64,000 bases of DNA, from assembly GCA_023451735.1 (NCBI GenBank), contig JAEXYH010000085.1:111064-175063 (forward strand). Reading direction: 5' to 3'. The notes below the pieces were generated by a model. It was given only the letters and a program-made list of their open reading frames with translations, had not been told where the DNA came from and made no database searches. Shown here piece by piece: positions 51,491 to 60,741 of the stretch. Position 1 is the stretch's first letter; each line of letters starts with the position of its first letter. The stretch comes from Pseudomonadota bacterium. GTDB lineage: Bacteria > Pseudomonadota > Alphaproteobacteria > Rhizobiales > Rhizobiaceae. A program made the translations under genes and the position numbers.

Positions 51491-53890
51491 TCAGAATGTC
51501 GATGAGAGCTTGAACGTCACCGCCCGCGGCTCCCCGTAATAATTCTGGCGCTCGCCATATCCGACCGATTGGTAATAGGTCTTGTCGAAGACGTTGGTTA
51601 CCGTCAGACTTGCCTTCAGGTGCTCGTTGAACCTGTAGCCAAGCTGCAGATCCACGACAGCATATCCGGGCTGGCTGAACCGCGCGCCCTCATCAATTCG
51701 ATAGACATCCGTAAATGCCCGGATGCCTCCGCCAATGCTGAGCCCCTCCAGCCGACCGGTAGACACAGTATACTTGTTCCACAGGCGGAAGGAGTGCCGC
51801 GGCGCTCGCGGCTCGAAAACGGCATCGCCATTGTCGGGATCGTCGAGATAGCGGCTGGTAAGATAGGTGTATCCGGCAACGACCTCCCAGGAGGGCAGTA
51901 ATTCACCGCTGATATCCGCTTCGAAACCGCGGCTACGGGCTCGACCAGAGGGAAGTGAGTAATCATCATCAGAAGGATCCGCCACAGCGCGATTGCGATC
52001 CTCGATCTGGAAGAGTGCAAGGCTGGCGTTTACCGCGCCGTCGAACAGTTCCGTCTTGACGCCGACTTCGTATTGCTTCCCTTTCCGCGGCTCGATGACC
52101 TCATTGTCGATGGTGACGGCATCCTGCGGCACGAAGATCGAGGCATAGGATGCATAGAAAGAGGTGTTATCCGTGATGTCGATTATGGCGGCGATATAGG
52201 GCGTGAACTCCGCATCGATAGAGGCTCGCGATGTTTCCTCTCCCGTGGCCCGGTTGGATGAACGCGTATCCCACCAGGTCATGCGCCCGCCGGCAATAAT
52301 GGTGCCCCATTCAACCGGCTTGATCTGCGCCTGTCCATAAAGGCCGTATTGCCGGCTCTGAACCTGTTCGAAGCGATCGAATTCGAAATCCGGTTCGGGT
52401 ATGCCATAGTCCGGGTCAAAGATATCGAAGGGTACCTCGTCGCCCCGGGCGCGATCCATCTGCTCGGTAGCCCTATGATAGTCGGCACCGAGCAGGACCT
52501 TCTGCTCTAGTCCGCCAATCTCGAAAGGAATGCTGACCGATGTGTCGAAGTTGAAATTGTCCTCGCGGTCGATCCGGTGTTCTGGCAGAAGTTCACTCAT
52601 TCCGGTGACCGGATCAACAGCCGCATTGGCGAACGCGATCTTTCCATCGCGCTTCCGGTCGAGATAGTTGGCGCTCATGTTCAAAAGCGCGCCACCATCG
52701 AACTCGTGTTCAAGCTTGGCGAACACGTCAGTCGATTTTGTACGGCTCGTGTCCCAATCGGCGCCGGCATAAGTCGAGCGGGGCACATCAAGAAGCCTTC
52801 CGTCGGCATAGGCCGGCAGCCCACGGGAGTTTCTGCCCTCGCCTTCCTGCCAAGCGCCGCCGACCGTCAGCGTGGTTCGGTCGGTGATATCGAAATCCAG
52901 TGCCCCGTAAAGAAGCCTGCGATCATAGTTGACGAGATCGATAAAGGAATCGCCTTTGTCCCAGACGCCGACCATACGTCCACGGACACCACCGTCCTCA
53001 CTCAACGGACCGCTGACATCTACATCGACGCGGCGCTGGTTCCACGATCCGATTTCGCCATCGATCTTGATCTGCTGCTCATCGGTCGGCTTTTTGCGCA
53101 CCAAGTTGATCGTTCCGCCCGGCTCGCGCGCTCCCTGTAGGATGCCGGCCGGTCCTTTGAGCACTTCGACGCGATCGTAGATGGCCGTATCGAATGTCGT
53201 CACATCGTTATTGGCTGACATCGAGCTGCCATCGACTTGAAGACTGCTCGCCACGAAGCCGCGGAACTGCAGTTCGGTACGCTCGTTCACATCGTCGTTC
53301 TTGATCAGCGTTGCGCCATTCGTGGCACCCACAACATCCTGGACACTGGTCAGGTTCTGGTCGTCGATCTGCTCGCGGGTCACCACGGTGACCGAATTGG
53401 GAATTTCGCGCAGACTTCTCGCCATCTTCCCGATCGTCACGGTCTCGGCACGATAGGAGCCACTGCCTTCCGTGGTATCCGAACCCGCCTCCAGCACGAT
53501 CGGCTTAAGGGTGGAGGGATCATCTGTCGCGTCCGCCTCAGAAGTGGCTGCCGGGTCGAAGATCTGGATAGTGCGTGCATTGCTAAACCGATACGACAGG
53601 CCGGTCCCGTCTAGAGCGGTGGAAAGCGCTTGCTCGGCTGTCATGGCCCCGATCACGGGCTTGCCGACAGCGGTCATGTTCCTGCTTTCCCGAAACACGA
53701 CCGACAGATCCGTCACGCGTCCAATTTCATTGACAGTCTGTGGCACAGGTTTTTTCAGAATATTGAACCTGTATTGGCGGGTTCCGGTTTGCTGCTGTGC
53801 CTGAGCGGCTGATATTGAAACACTGCTGGTCGCCGCCAGTAATGCCGCCACCAGAAAGTACCGTGCCCCACGCAGTCCATATCCAGCCAT
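51491..53890 (-). CDS. TonB-dependent siderophore receptor with STN signalling domain
   Basis: A 799-residue outer-membrane receptor. The signal peptide ends near SISAAQAQ. Residues 40-110 are a secretin/TonB N-terminal (STN) domain (ILKKPVPQTVNEIGRVTDLS), used in cell-surface signalling. The plug domain has TVTIGKMARSLREIPNSVTV and VEVLKGPAGILQGAREPGGT, and the barrel ends with the usual aromatic residue (VTFKLSSTF). This is the FecA/FpvA type that tells FecR when its ligand is bound. The ATG at 53890 has AGAGGG ahead of it. The ligand, probably a ferric siderophore, is unknown. Confidence 0.94.
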   Translation of the reverse strand: MAGYGLRGARYFLVAALLAATSSVSISAAQAQQQTGTRQYRFNILKKPVPQTVNEIGRVTDLSVVFRESRNMTAVGKPVIGAMTAEQALSTALDGTGLSYRFSNARTIQIFDPAATSEADATDDPSTLKPIVLEAGSDTTEGSGSYRAETVTIGKMARSLREIPNSVTVVTREQIDDQNLTSVQDVVGATNGATLIKNDDVNERTELQFRGFVASSLQVDGSSMSANNDVTTFDTAIYDRVEVLKGPAGILQGAREPGGTINLVRKKPTDEQQIKIDGEIGSWNQRRVDVDVSGPLSEDGGVRGRMVGVWDKGDSFIDLVNYDRRLLYGALDFDITDRTTLTVGGAWQEGEGRNSRGLPAYADGRLLDVPRSTYAGADWDTSRTKSTDVFAKLEHEFDGGALLNMSANYLDRKRDGKIAFANAAVDPVTGMSELLPEHRIDREDNFNFDTSVSIPFEIGGLEQKVLLGADYHRATEQMDRARGDEVPFDIFDPDYGIPEPDFEFDRFEQVQSRQYGLYGQAQIKPVEWGTIIAGGRMTWWDTRSSNRATGEETSRASIDAEFTPYIAAIIDITDNTSFYASYASIFVPQDAVTIDNEVIEPRKGKQYEVGVKTELFDGAVNASLALFQIEDRNRAVADPSDDDYSLPSGRARSRGFEADISGELLPSWEVVAGYTYLTSRYLDDPDNGDAVFEPRAPRHSFRLWNKYTVSTGRLEGLSIGGGIRAFTDVYRIDEGARFSQPGYAVVDLQLGYRFNEHLKASLTVTNVFDKTYYQSVGYGERQNYYGEPRAVTFKLSSTF

Positions 53891-54059
53891 GTTTACTTAC
53901 CCTCTACGCATCTGGCCCCAATGGCCCCAAAAACACGGGGAGCGGATAAATCCGATGATCCAGTTCTTGAAACCTTCACGTATGAGAGGGGCCGCCACTG
54001 AACCCGGACGGGCAAAAATTACTAAAAAATCTTATATATATCTGATTTAAAATAGAAAA
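53891..54059. promoter_or_regulatory. Putative FecI-dependent promoter region of the receptor
   Basis: About 170 bases between fecR and the receptor gene, with a strongly AT-rich end near 54020-54059. It is the expected site of the sigma-FecI promoter. No clear Fur, RirA or Irr box could be recognised. Confidence 0.4.
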
Positions 54060-55058
54060 TCATGGCCCGATGATTGTTAGATGGCCGGTCAGGTGGCGCA
54101 TTTTAAACCCGACGCTGGCCTGGAGGGAGGACAGTGCCTCATTCGTGTCGCCAAGTGAAAAGCTGCCGGTCACCCGCTCATCGGCAAGCGCGGACGTTGC
54201 GATAACGATACGCCCTTTGCGATAGCGCCCGATCTCCCCGACCACATCCGCCAGCCTTGCGCCATAGAAGGTATAGCGCCCTGCTCTCCAGGCGAGCGCA
54301 TCGCCCAGTTCGACCGTTCGGACGGCCGCAATGCCCTTCGACCCGAATTGGACCTGTTCGCCCGGCTGCAACACCGTCGCATCGCTCTGTCCATCTGTTT
54401 TGACCAAAACACGACCGTGTTCGAGGGTAACGGATCCGCCATCGGGCAGGAGCCGCACATCGAAACCTGTCCCCATAACTCGCACTTCGCCATTCGCCGC
54501 TTCAACCACAAATGGAACGCTAGAAGGCACGACATCGAAAAATGCCCCCCCACGTATCAGTTTCACCCGACGCTCACCGGCAACGAACGCGTCCGCCAAG
54601 GCACTGTCCGCATCCAGCAGAACCGAGGATCCATCCGCAAGCAGGACACTGCGTGTTTCGCCGCGCTCGGTAACGTAATCGGCGCGAAGGTTCTCGATCA
54701 CCCCCGGACGTTCAAGCCAGACGGCGCCAGCCAATAGCGCCACGAGAACGACACTGAGCGCACCTAGCCGCCTGATGATCTTGCGGTTGCGCTTTGACCG
54801 GTCCATGGCTTCAAGATAGCCGGCCAACTCGCCGGCTTCGGCCTCCGCCAGCCTTTGCCCCGGCTCTTCCATTGCATGCCATGTTGCTTCAACAGACTGA
54901 TAGGCTTCAAAATGCGCCGGATCCGCTCGCAACCATTTTTCGAACTCGGCCTGCCTTGCAGGTCTCGGATCCGCCAGCAACGTGACCAACCACCCTCTGG
55001 CCATTTCGCGCGGATCGTTGCTCCTTCGGTCATGGGACGAACGTTCAGTCGGGTTCAT
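54060..55058 (-). CDS. fecR: FecR-family anti-sigma regulator
   Basis: A 332-residue inner-membrane protein. The N-terminal cytoplasmic part has ARGWLVTLLADPRPARQAEF and FEKWLRADPAHFEAYQSVEA, which binds the sigma factor. One helix lies at about 97-115 (LGALSVVLVALLAGAVWLE), then the periplasmic FecR domain (VTERGETRSVLLADGSSVLL, FVVEAANGEVRVMGTGFDVR). It passes the receptor signal to FecI. The start at 55058 has GGAAAG just upstream and follows fecI by 35 bases. Confidence 0.92.
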   Translation of the reverse strand: MNPTERSSHDRRSNDPREMARGWLVTLLADPRPARQAEFEKWLRADPAHFEAYQSVEATWHAMEEPGQRLAEAEAGELAGYLEAMDRSKRNRKIIRRLGALSVVLVALLAGAVWLERPGVIENLRADYVTERGETRSVLLADGSSVLLDADSALADAFVAGERRVKLIRGGAFFDVVPSSVPFVVEAANGEVRVMGTGFDVRLLPDGGSVTLEHGRVLVKTDGQSDATVLQPGEQVQFGSKGIAAVRTVELGDALAWRAGRYTFYGARLADVVGEIGRYRKGRIVIATSALADERVTGSFSLGDTNEALSSLQASVGFKMRHLTGHLTIIGP

Positions 55059-55093
55059 GGCTTTCCAGAAACTTCGGCATTTGGTGCCAATGG

Positions 55094-55585
55094 TCAGGCG
55101 GCTTGCTGGCACGCTGCAACAGCCCGCGCCATATGCTTCGCCACGGCCCGCTGCGAAATGCCGAGTACGCCAGCAATCTCCGAAAAGCTCTTACCGTGAA
55201 TCCGGTTGAGAAGAAAGATATGACGAGTCTGCTTGGGCAGCGCGGCGAGCGCATCGTCTATGCTGGACAGCGCCTGACGGGCTGATAGCAGATCATGCGG
55301 CGAGACAGGCACTGCGGAATATTGCTCCGGCAGGATGCGGCCAAAGAACTCGCTCCGCCGTTGTTCTGCACGTACGTGATCGATCGTGGCGTTGCGGGCA
55401 GAACGATTGAGATAGGCGGCCTCGCTGCCGCTTCGTTCCGTGGCTCGCTCCCAAAGTCGGAGAAAAATATCATGAATCAAGTCGCCTGCCGTAGCGCGGC
55501 AACCGACACGCCGGCAGATCTGCCGTTCAAGCCGATCGAACTCGGAAATGTAAAGTGCCGTAATTTGTTCAGACTTGCTGCTCAT
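55094..55585 (-). CDS. fecI: FecI-family ECF sigma factor
   Basis: A 163-residue iron-starvation sigma factor. Region 2 contains GDLIHDIFLRLWERATE and YLNRSARNATIDHVRAEQRR, and region 4 has DDALAALPKQTRHIFLLNRI and SFSEIAGVLGISQRAVAKHM. It should direct transcription of the receptor-transporter genes when the receptor is loaded. The ATG at 55585 is preferred over a TTG 14 codons earlier because it fits the family length; no strong ribosome site is seen for either. It is the first gene of the iron operon. Confidence 0.92.
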   Translation of the reverse strand: MSSKSEQITALYISEFDRLERQICRRVGCRATAGDLIHDIFLRLWERATERSGSEAAYLNRSARNATIDHVRAEQRRSEFFGRILPEQYSAVPVSPHDLLSARQALSSIDDALAALPKQTRHIFLLNRIHGKSFSEIAGVLGISQRAVAKHMARAVAACQQAA

Positions 55586-55846
55586 CGCGAAACGAAATTG
55601 GCGCTGGCGCGCAGATGAAATGATCAATCTCTGCTACGAAAGTCGTATAAATCATGCAACCTCAATAGTTTAGATAAATTCCAATGAAAACTCGGGCGGC
55701 ACAAAAAAAACCTGCCTCCCATGCTCATGTTTTTGCACCGGAAATTGATTTAATCCAACATCATGGGACTGTTTCCAGCTGCTTCGCTTGCGGTGAGGGC
55801 GAGTGGGGTTTTCCACAACAGTTGCCAGGATGCGACAGTTGTGGCC

Positions 55847-56581
55847 TCAAAACAGGCTCTGCAATCCGAAGAAAAAAAGCCAAAGACCGGAAACCACGGT
55901 TACCCCGTCCATCATGGCGCGAAAATGATGATCACCCAGCCGTGCGACGATCGGACGGGCCATGAATGTGCCCGCCATCAGTGCAGCACCGACGATCGCA
56001 CCTCTAAGGAAATCCAGCATCGAGATAGCTCCGAACTCACGGAAACTGATAATCTTGGCGGTTTGAACGAGAAGCGACGCGCTGGCTTCCGTTCCAATGA
56101 ACGCACCGCGCACTAGACCAAAAGCCAGAAACACCGGCACGCTGAGCGGCCCGGTCGACAGAAAGATGCCAGTCAGAAAGCCCACGAATGCACCAACGAC
56201 AGCAAGCTGCACTACGCCGATGCTTTTGATCCACTCCATCACTAATCTGCGGATCGGGACCAGAGCCATAATGAACAGGCCAAGCACAGTTTCCGGCCAA
56301 CCTTTGGGAAGATGGATCAACGTATAGGCGCCGAACGCCGCAGCCGGCATGCCTGGCACCGCGAAGGCGAGTACAGCTTTCCACGCAATCGATCTCCACC
56401 AGGCAAGCGCGCGCGAAAAATTAGCCAGAAATCCTGCGATCGCCATGATCGGGATTGCCTCCACCGCACCGAACATCGGCACCAGTATGGGCAGGAGCAG
56501 CAGGCTCGCGCCCGTGCCGACCACGCCGCTGAGCGCTCCGGCCGCTAAAGCGGCACCCAGAAGCATAAGCCATTGATCCAA
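55847..56581 (-). CDS. TauE/SafE-family membrane permease
   Basis: A 244-residue membrane protein with about seven to eight helices. The opening LLGAALAAGALSGVVGTGAS, then AIAGFLANFSRALAWWRSIA and GAFVGFLTGIFLSTGPLSVP, is the two-fold repeat of the TauE/SafE family, which moves sulfite, sulfoacetate or other organic anions. It starts only 33 bases after the OtnC-like gene on the same strand, so it may be the last gene of the sugar-acid operon, exporting a product or importing a substrate. Its substrate cannot be told. Confidence 0.85.
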   Translation of the reverse strand: MDQWLMLLGAALAAGALSGVVGTGASLLLLPILVPMFGAVEAIPIMAIAGFLANFSRALAWWRSIAWKAVLAFAVPGMPAAAFGAYTLIHLPKGWPETVLGLFIMALVPIRRLVMEWIKSIGVVQLAVVGAFVGFLTGIFLSTGPLSVPVFLAFGLVRGAFIGTEASASLLVQTAKIISFREFGAISMLDFLRGAIVGAALMAGTFMARPIVARLGDHHFRAMMDGVTVVSGLWLFFFGLQSLF

Positions 56582-56614
56582 AAAAATATCCTCACGCGCC
56601 GAACGACACGCAGC

Positions 56615-57250
56615 TCAGTTGGGAAAGACCTCGTTCAGGTCCGCAATCGCTTCGCATGTCAATAGCGACGCAGGGCGGTTGCCGATCAGAAAGAAGATTT
56701 TTGCCGTTTCCTCGAGTTCTTCATAGGCATGAACCGCCTCCTGAAGCGATTTGCCTGAAACGATAGGCCCATGGTTGGCAAGCAGCATCGCCTTGTGGTT
56801 GCCCGCAAGCCCACGCACGGCTTCGGCAAGCTTGCGATCTCCTGGCCGATAGTAGGGTACAAGTGGCAAACGCCCAATCCTCATCACCTGATATGCGGTC
56901 AGGGGTGGCAAAACTTCGGAACTATTCGCATGGCAGAGGCAGGAAACAGCCACCGCATGCGTCGAATGAAGATGTACGATCGCCTTGGCGGCCGGGCGTT
57001 CGCTGTAGACGGCAAGATGGAAGAAGGCCTCTTTCGAAGGCGGATCCCCGGCGAGGTGATCTCCTTCAGGGGAGACCTTCGATATCTGTTCGGGCGTGAG
57101 AAAGCCAAGCGAGGAATTGGTCGGTGTCACCAGAATTGAACCATCGTCAAGCCTGACCGAAAGATTACCTGCGCTGCCATGCGCCAGACCGCGCGCGTAA
57201 AGCAGCGCTCCCCATTTGACGATATCTGCCCGAAAAGTCGTTTCGTTCAA
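56615..57250 (-). CDS. otnC: Class II aldolase-family 3-oxo-tetronate-4-phosphate decarboxylase
   Basis: A 211-residue metal-dependent enzyme of the class II aldolase/adducin family. Metal-binding His residues are in AIVHLHSTHAVAVSCL and MLLANHGPIVSGKS, with the acid in SKEAFFHLAVYSE. Next to an OtnK-type kinase, the best match is OtnC, which decarboxylates a 3-oxo-tetronate 4-phosphate to dihydroxyacetone phosphate. The start is a TTG at 57250 that overlaps the kinase stop by three bases, with GGGAG upstream. Confidence 0.85.
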   Translation of the reverse strand: MNETTFRADIVKWGALLYARGLAHGSAGNLSVRLDDGSILVTPTNSSLGFLTPEQISKVSPEGDHLAGDPPSKEAFFHLAVYSERPAAKAIVHLHSTHAVAVSCLCHANSSEVLPPLTAYQVMRIGRLPLVPYYRPGDRKLAEAVRGLAGNHKAMLLANHGPIVSGKSLQEAVHAYEELEETAKIFFLIGNRPASLLTCEAIADLNEVFPN

Positions 57251-58524
57251 TGCTCAACTCCCGTTTTCAAAAGCCTTGAAGCCTTTTCAAAAAAGTCCGG
57301 AGCGCCGAAATTGCCGGATTTCAGCGCAAGTGCGATATCGCCATCTGAGCTGGCAAGGATGGGAACGCCCGGATCGATCTCGGGACCGATCGTCAGTGCA
57401 TCCAGATCAAGCGCCTGCGCAATCGCCCCGGACGTTTCACCACCTGCGACGACCAGCCGTCTGATGCCACGATCAACCAAGGCCCGTGCCGCGTCGGCAA
57501 ATAGACCATCCAGTCGATGCGCCAGCGTTTCGCGGCCATAACGCGCCTGCATCTGTTCGACTTCGGATGGATCGTCGGATGAGTGGACCAGAGGCACCTG
57601 CCCTCTGTGACCTTCGACGAAATCGACAATCTGGTCAACGCCAAGCGTGCCCGCCATCACCGCATCAATGTCCAGCGACATGACGGGATGATTTTGCGCA
57701 TGGCTCGCGATCTGACGCCGGGTCGCTGTAGAGCAGCTGCCGGCGAGGATCGCGGCCTCTCCGGCGACGCCGTCAAATGCTGTCAAGCCGCCTCCTGCAC
57801 GACCTTCCCGAATGAAATTGGCCGCAAGCGCGATAGCGATGCCGGAGCCGCCGGTCACAAGGCGACGGCCCGCGGCTGCAAGGCCGAGCGTGATTAGATC
57901 TTCATCCACGGTCGCGTCGCAGATAACCAGTGTCTCACCTGCCATGGCGGCTCTGTCGAGAGCCTTGCTGACAGCAGCACTTCCAGAGCGAACGATTGCC
58001 GCCGGCACCAGCCCCACTGGTGCGTTCGTTTGTCTGGCCAACCAGCGACGGATATTGGAATCGGACATCGGCGTCAGGGGATGATGGCGCATGCTCGATT
58101 CGCTGAGCAGCTTATTGTGAACGAAAAGATGTCCCTGATGCACTGTCCGACCGACCGTTGGAAACGCCGGGCAGGCCACTACGCCCTTGACGCCAAGCGC
58201 GTCGGCAAGCGCTTCCCCGACCGGCCCGATATTACCCTGGGGCGTCGAGTCAAAGGTCGAGCAATATTTGAACACGAATTGCTCGCAACCTTGCGCGCGC
58301 AACCATTCGAGCGCCGCCAGCGATTGCGCTACGGCATCTTCGACCGGTGCCGATCGTGTTTTCAGGGAGATAACGCCGGCCTCGACGATTTCCGCAGCCT
58401 GTGTTTTCGGGATACCGAGATACTGGGTTACCATCAGCCCTCCCTCGCCGGGAAGTCCCTTGGCAAGCGTATTGGCAATGTCACCGGCTCCCGTGAAGTC
58501 GTCCGCAATAACGCCCAGCAACAT
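57247..58524 (-). CDS. otnK: Four-carbon acid sugar kinase (OtnK-like)
   Basis: A 425-residue ATP-dependent kinase of the DUF1537 four-carbon acid sugar kinase family. The N-terminal domain has LLGVIADDFTGAGDIANTLA, FKYCSTFDSTPQGNIGPVGE and VACPAFPTVGRTVHQGHLFV; the C-terminal nucleotide domain has IRRLVVAGGETSGAIAQALD. It phosphorylates a 3-oxo-tetronate at C4 in the known pathway. It lies three bases after the racemase-family gene and overlaps the decarboxylase gene. Related kinases act on other oxo-sugar acids, so the exact substrate is open. Confidence 0.9.
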   Translation of the reverse strand: MLLGVIADDFTGAGDIANTLAKGLPGEGGLMVTQYLGIPKTQAAEIVEAGVISLKTRSAPVEDAVAQSLAALEWLRAQGCEQFVFKYCSTFDSTPQGNIGPVGEALADALGVKGVVACPAFPTVGRTVHQGHLFVHNKLLSESSMRHHPLTPMSDSNIRRWLARQTNAPVGLVPAAIVRSGSAAVSKALDRAAMAGETLVICDATVDEDLITLGLAAAGRRLVTGGSGIAIALAANFIREGRAGGGLTAFDGVAGEAAILAGSCSTATRRQIASHAQNHPVMSLDIDAVMAGTLGVDQIVDFVEGHRGQVPLVHSSDDPSEVEQMQARYGRETLAHRLDGLFADAARALVDRGIRRLVVAGGETSGAIAQALDLDALTIGPEIDPGVPILASSDGDIALALKSGNFGAPDFFEKASRLLKTGVEH

Positions 58525-58527
58525 GGC

Positions 58528-59199
58528 TCAATCCTCTTTGCTTTCAATCATATGTTTCATCCGCAAGACCGCACTGTCGGGCGCAGCCAGGACCGGGATA
58601 TCGACCGCCTTGCGCACAAGATCGACGGCGCGTGCGGTCGAAAAGTGTGCCAGCATGATTGCGTCATAGTCTCTGAACCTGGACGCCTCTGCAGCCACCA
58701 GACGGTTGTGGGTATCGGCATCTCCTGCTCTCAGATACTCGATGGCATTGTCCACCACGATGACATCCAGGGTCGCAGCAGAGCCTGTTTCAGCAACGAA
58801 GGCATCGAATTCGTCGCGCATGGTTGCCACCGCCGGCAAGAATGTCGCAAGCATGCCGATCCGCTGCCCGCATGCAATAGCGGCGCGGAACATCGCTTCG
58901 TTCGGCTTGAGAACCGGCACCGGCAACTCAGCCGTCAGAAGGTCCAGCGCGGGACCGAAGGCCGAACAGGTGGCAAGCACTCCGTCTGCCCCCATACGGT
59001 GGGCATAGCGACCGAATTCAAGGAAGCGTGCAACCAGATCGGTGGACAGATCCTGCTGTTTGGCACGATCGATGCTGAGACCGTCGTCGAGAAGATTGAT
59101 GATCTCCGCCTCCGACCAATTTCGGGCAAACGCTTCCTGAATAGGCGCCATCGCCACGGGCGTGGCATGAAGGAGAACAATGCGTCGGCTCATGCTCAT
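58528..59199 (-). CDS. Asp/Glu racemase-superfamily protein with one catalytic Cys
   Basis: A 223-residue protein with the racemase fold. The first active-site Cys is present (GVLATCSAFGPALDLL, Cys78). The second site, normally a Cys, reads DAIMLAHFSTARAVD, with Ser187. Two-base racemisation is therefore unlikely; single-Cys members of the superfamily are decarboxylases or isomerases. The start at 59199 (MSMSRRIVLLHATP) has GGGAAG upstream. In this operon it occupies the place expected for the 2-oxo-tetronate isomerase (OtnI), so an isomerase role is a plausible inference. Confidence 0.82.
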   Translation of the reverse strand: MSMSRRIVLLHATPVAMAPIQEAFARNWSEAEIINLLDDGLSIDRAKQQDLSTDLVARFLEFGRYAHRMGADGVLATCSAFGPALDLLTAELPVPVLKPNEAMFRAAIACGQRIGMLATFLPAVATMRDEFDAFVAETGSAATLDVIVVDNAIEYLRAGDADTHNRLVAAEASRFRDYDAIMLAHFSTARAVDLVRKAVDIPVLAAPDSAVLRMKHMIESKED

Positions 59200-59303
59200 A
59201 TCTTCCCGTTTCAATTCGTTTGATCGGCTAGGCCGCCAGCCCAGCCGCAACGGCCTGCAGACCGGGGCAACGCTCGCCGCCGCCCCGATCGATTTTCGAA
59301 ACT

Positions 59304-60686
59304 TCACCGGTAGAGAGGCACCACGCCCATCACAACCGCGGTGGCAATGAAGATGAAGAAGATGCCCAGGCACCATTTGAAGCAGGCACGCTGCCATTCG
59401 CCCATATCGAGCCCCGTCATGCTGAGCAGCAGGTATATAAAGGCTGTAAGCGGGCTGAGCATATGGAAGGCTTGTCCGAGCAGGGAAGCGAACCCGACCT
59501 CGAACGGCGTGAAGCCATAGACCTTGCCGGCTTCCACCAGCACAGGCAGAACGCCATAGAAGAAGGCGTCGTTGGACAGAAAGAACCCGCCCGGTGCCGA
59601 GATCAGCACCACGATCAGCCCCCAGAAACCGCCAAGCTGTGGCGGAATGACGTTGACCATGCTGCTTGCCAGCGCATCCGACATGCCGGAATTCGTGAAC
59701 AGCCCCATGAAGACACCGGCACCGATGACCATGATGACCGTGGCCAGCACTTCGCCCGAGTTGGCGTAGATGCGATCCTTTTGCTCCTTGAGCGTCTTGT
59801 AGTTGATGACCAGCGCAAGGACGGTGCCGACAAGAAAGATGAAGACCGGATCGAAAGTGCCGGCTATCAGCAGGACAAGTGATGCAACCGTTAGAACCGC
59901 ATTGATTGGCGCCAGATGCGGCCGCTTCAGCGCATCGTCGGGACCTGCCGTGGAAGCAAATATCTCTTCGATGTCCGTATCGCTCAGATGTTGGACCCCG
60001 AGGCGTTTGCGCTCGCCAAGCCCGAGGAAATACGCGCCTGCCGTGACGAAAAGGCTGGCAAGGATCATGCCCGGCAGAAGAGCGTTGAGGAGAGCCTGCA
60101 CATCTATGCCGTCGATCACGGCGATGACACGTGCGGTCGGGCCGCTCCAGGGCAGCAGATTGAGGATGGTATTCTGCAGGATGAGTATAACCGCAAGATG
60201 CATCATCTTGAGATTGAGGCGCTTGTAGACGGGGATAAACGCCGTGCAGCAGATCAGCGTTGTGGTTGTGCCGTCCCCGCTCATTGAAACGACGGTCGCA
60301 AGAATGCTGGTACCGACCAGCACCTTCAGCGGGTCACCCTTCGACAGCTGAACGACTTTCTTTGTCAGCGGGTCGAATACGCCTACATTGAGCATCAGCG
60401 AAAAGAACATGATGGCGAAAAACAGCAGAAAAGCCGTGCCGGATGTCTTTGTCAGCCCCTGTTTGACCCAAGTCCCGAGAACGTTCACCTGGTCCCAGAT
60501 CGTCACATCTGCGATCGGAATTTCGAGTGTCTTCGCAGTCGGCCCCTGGTAAAGGCCCAGAAGCGCTCCCACCACCGCCATCAGCACCGGGATCAGAACA
60601 ATCGCGGTGAACGGATGCATTTTCTTGGTCAGGATCAGGGCCATGAACAGGATGACCGTGGACCACGCAATTATCGTCAATAACAT
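59304..60686 (-). CDS. CitMHS-family organic-acid:proton symporter
   Basis: A 460-residue inner-membrane carrier with about twelve helices. Blocks are MLLTIIAWSTVILFMALILT, SMSGDGTTTTLICCTAFIPV, LLPWSGPTARVIAVIDGIDV and SAPGGFFLSNDAFFYGVLPV, typical of the CitMHS citrate-metal symporters. In this operon it most likely imports the sugar acid that the neighbouring enzymes degrade. The ATG at 60686 is preferred over one six codons earlier to give the first helix at the N-terminus. It starts 55 bases after the dehydrogenase. Confidence 0.88.
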   Translation of the reverse strand: MLLTIIAWSTVILFMALILTKKMHPFTAIVLIPVLMAVVGALLGLYQGPTAKTLEIPIADVTIWDQVNVLGTWVKQGLTKTSGTAFLLFFAIMFFSLMLNVGVFDPLTKKVVQLSKGDPLKVLVGTSILATVVSMSGDGTTTTLICCTAFIPVYKRLNLKMMHLAVILILQNTILNLLPWSGPTARVIAVIDGIDVQALLNALLPGMILASLFVTAGAYFLGLGERKRLGVQHLSDTDIEEIFASTAGPDDALKRPHLAPINAVLTVASLVLLIAGTFDPVFIFLVGTVLALVINYKTLKEQKDRIYANSGEVLATVIMVIGAGVFMGLFTNSGMSDALASSMVNVIPPQLGGFWGLIVVLISAPGGFFLSNDAFFYGVLPVLVEAGKVYGFTPFEVGFASLLGQAFHMLSPLTAFIYLLLSMTGLDMGEWQRACFKWCLGIFFIFIATAVVMGVVPLYR

Positions 60687-60741
60687 GCCTCTCTCCCAAA
60701 GCACTATTCAGTCAGGTTTTGTTCGCTCCCTTTTCCGCCCC

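Noticed and set aside
58030..59223. Open frame of 397 codons on the plus strand
   Set aside because: Antisense to the OtnK-like and racemase-family genes, rich in Arg/His/Cys, with no domain or ribosome site.
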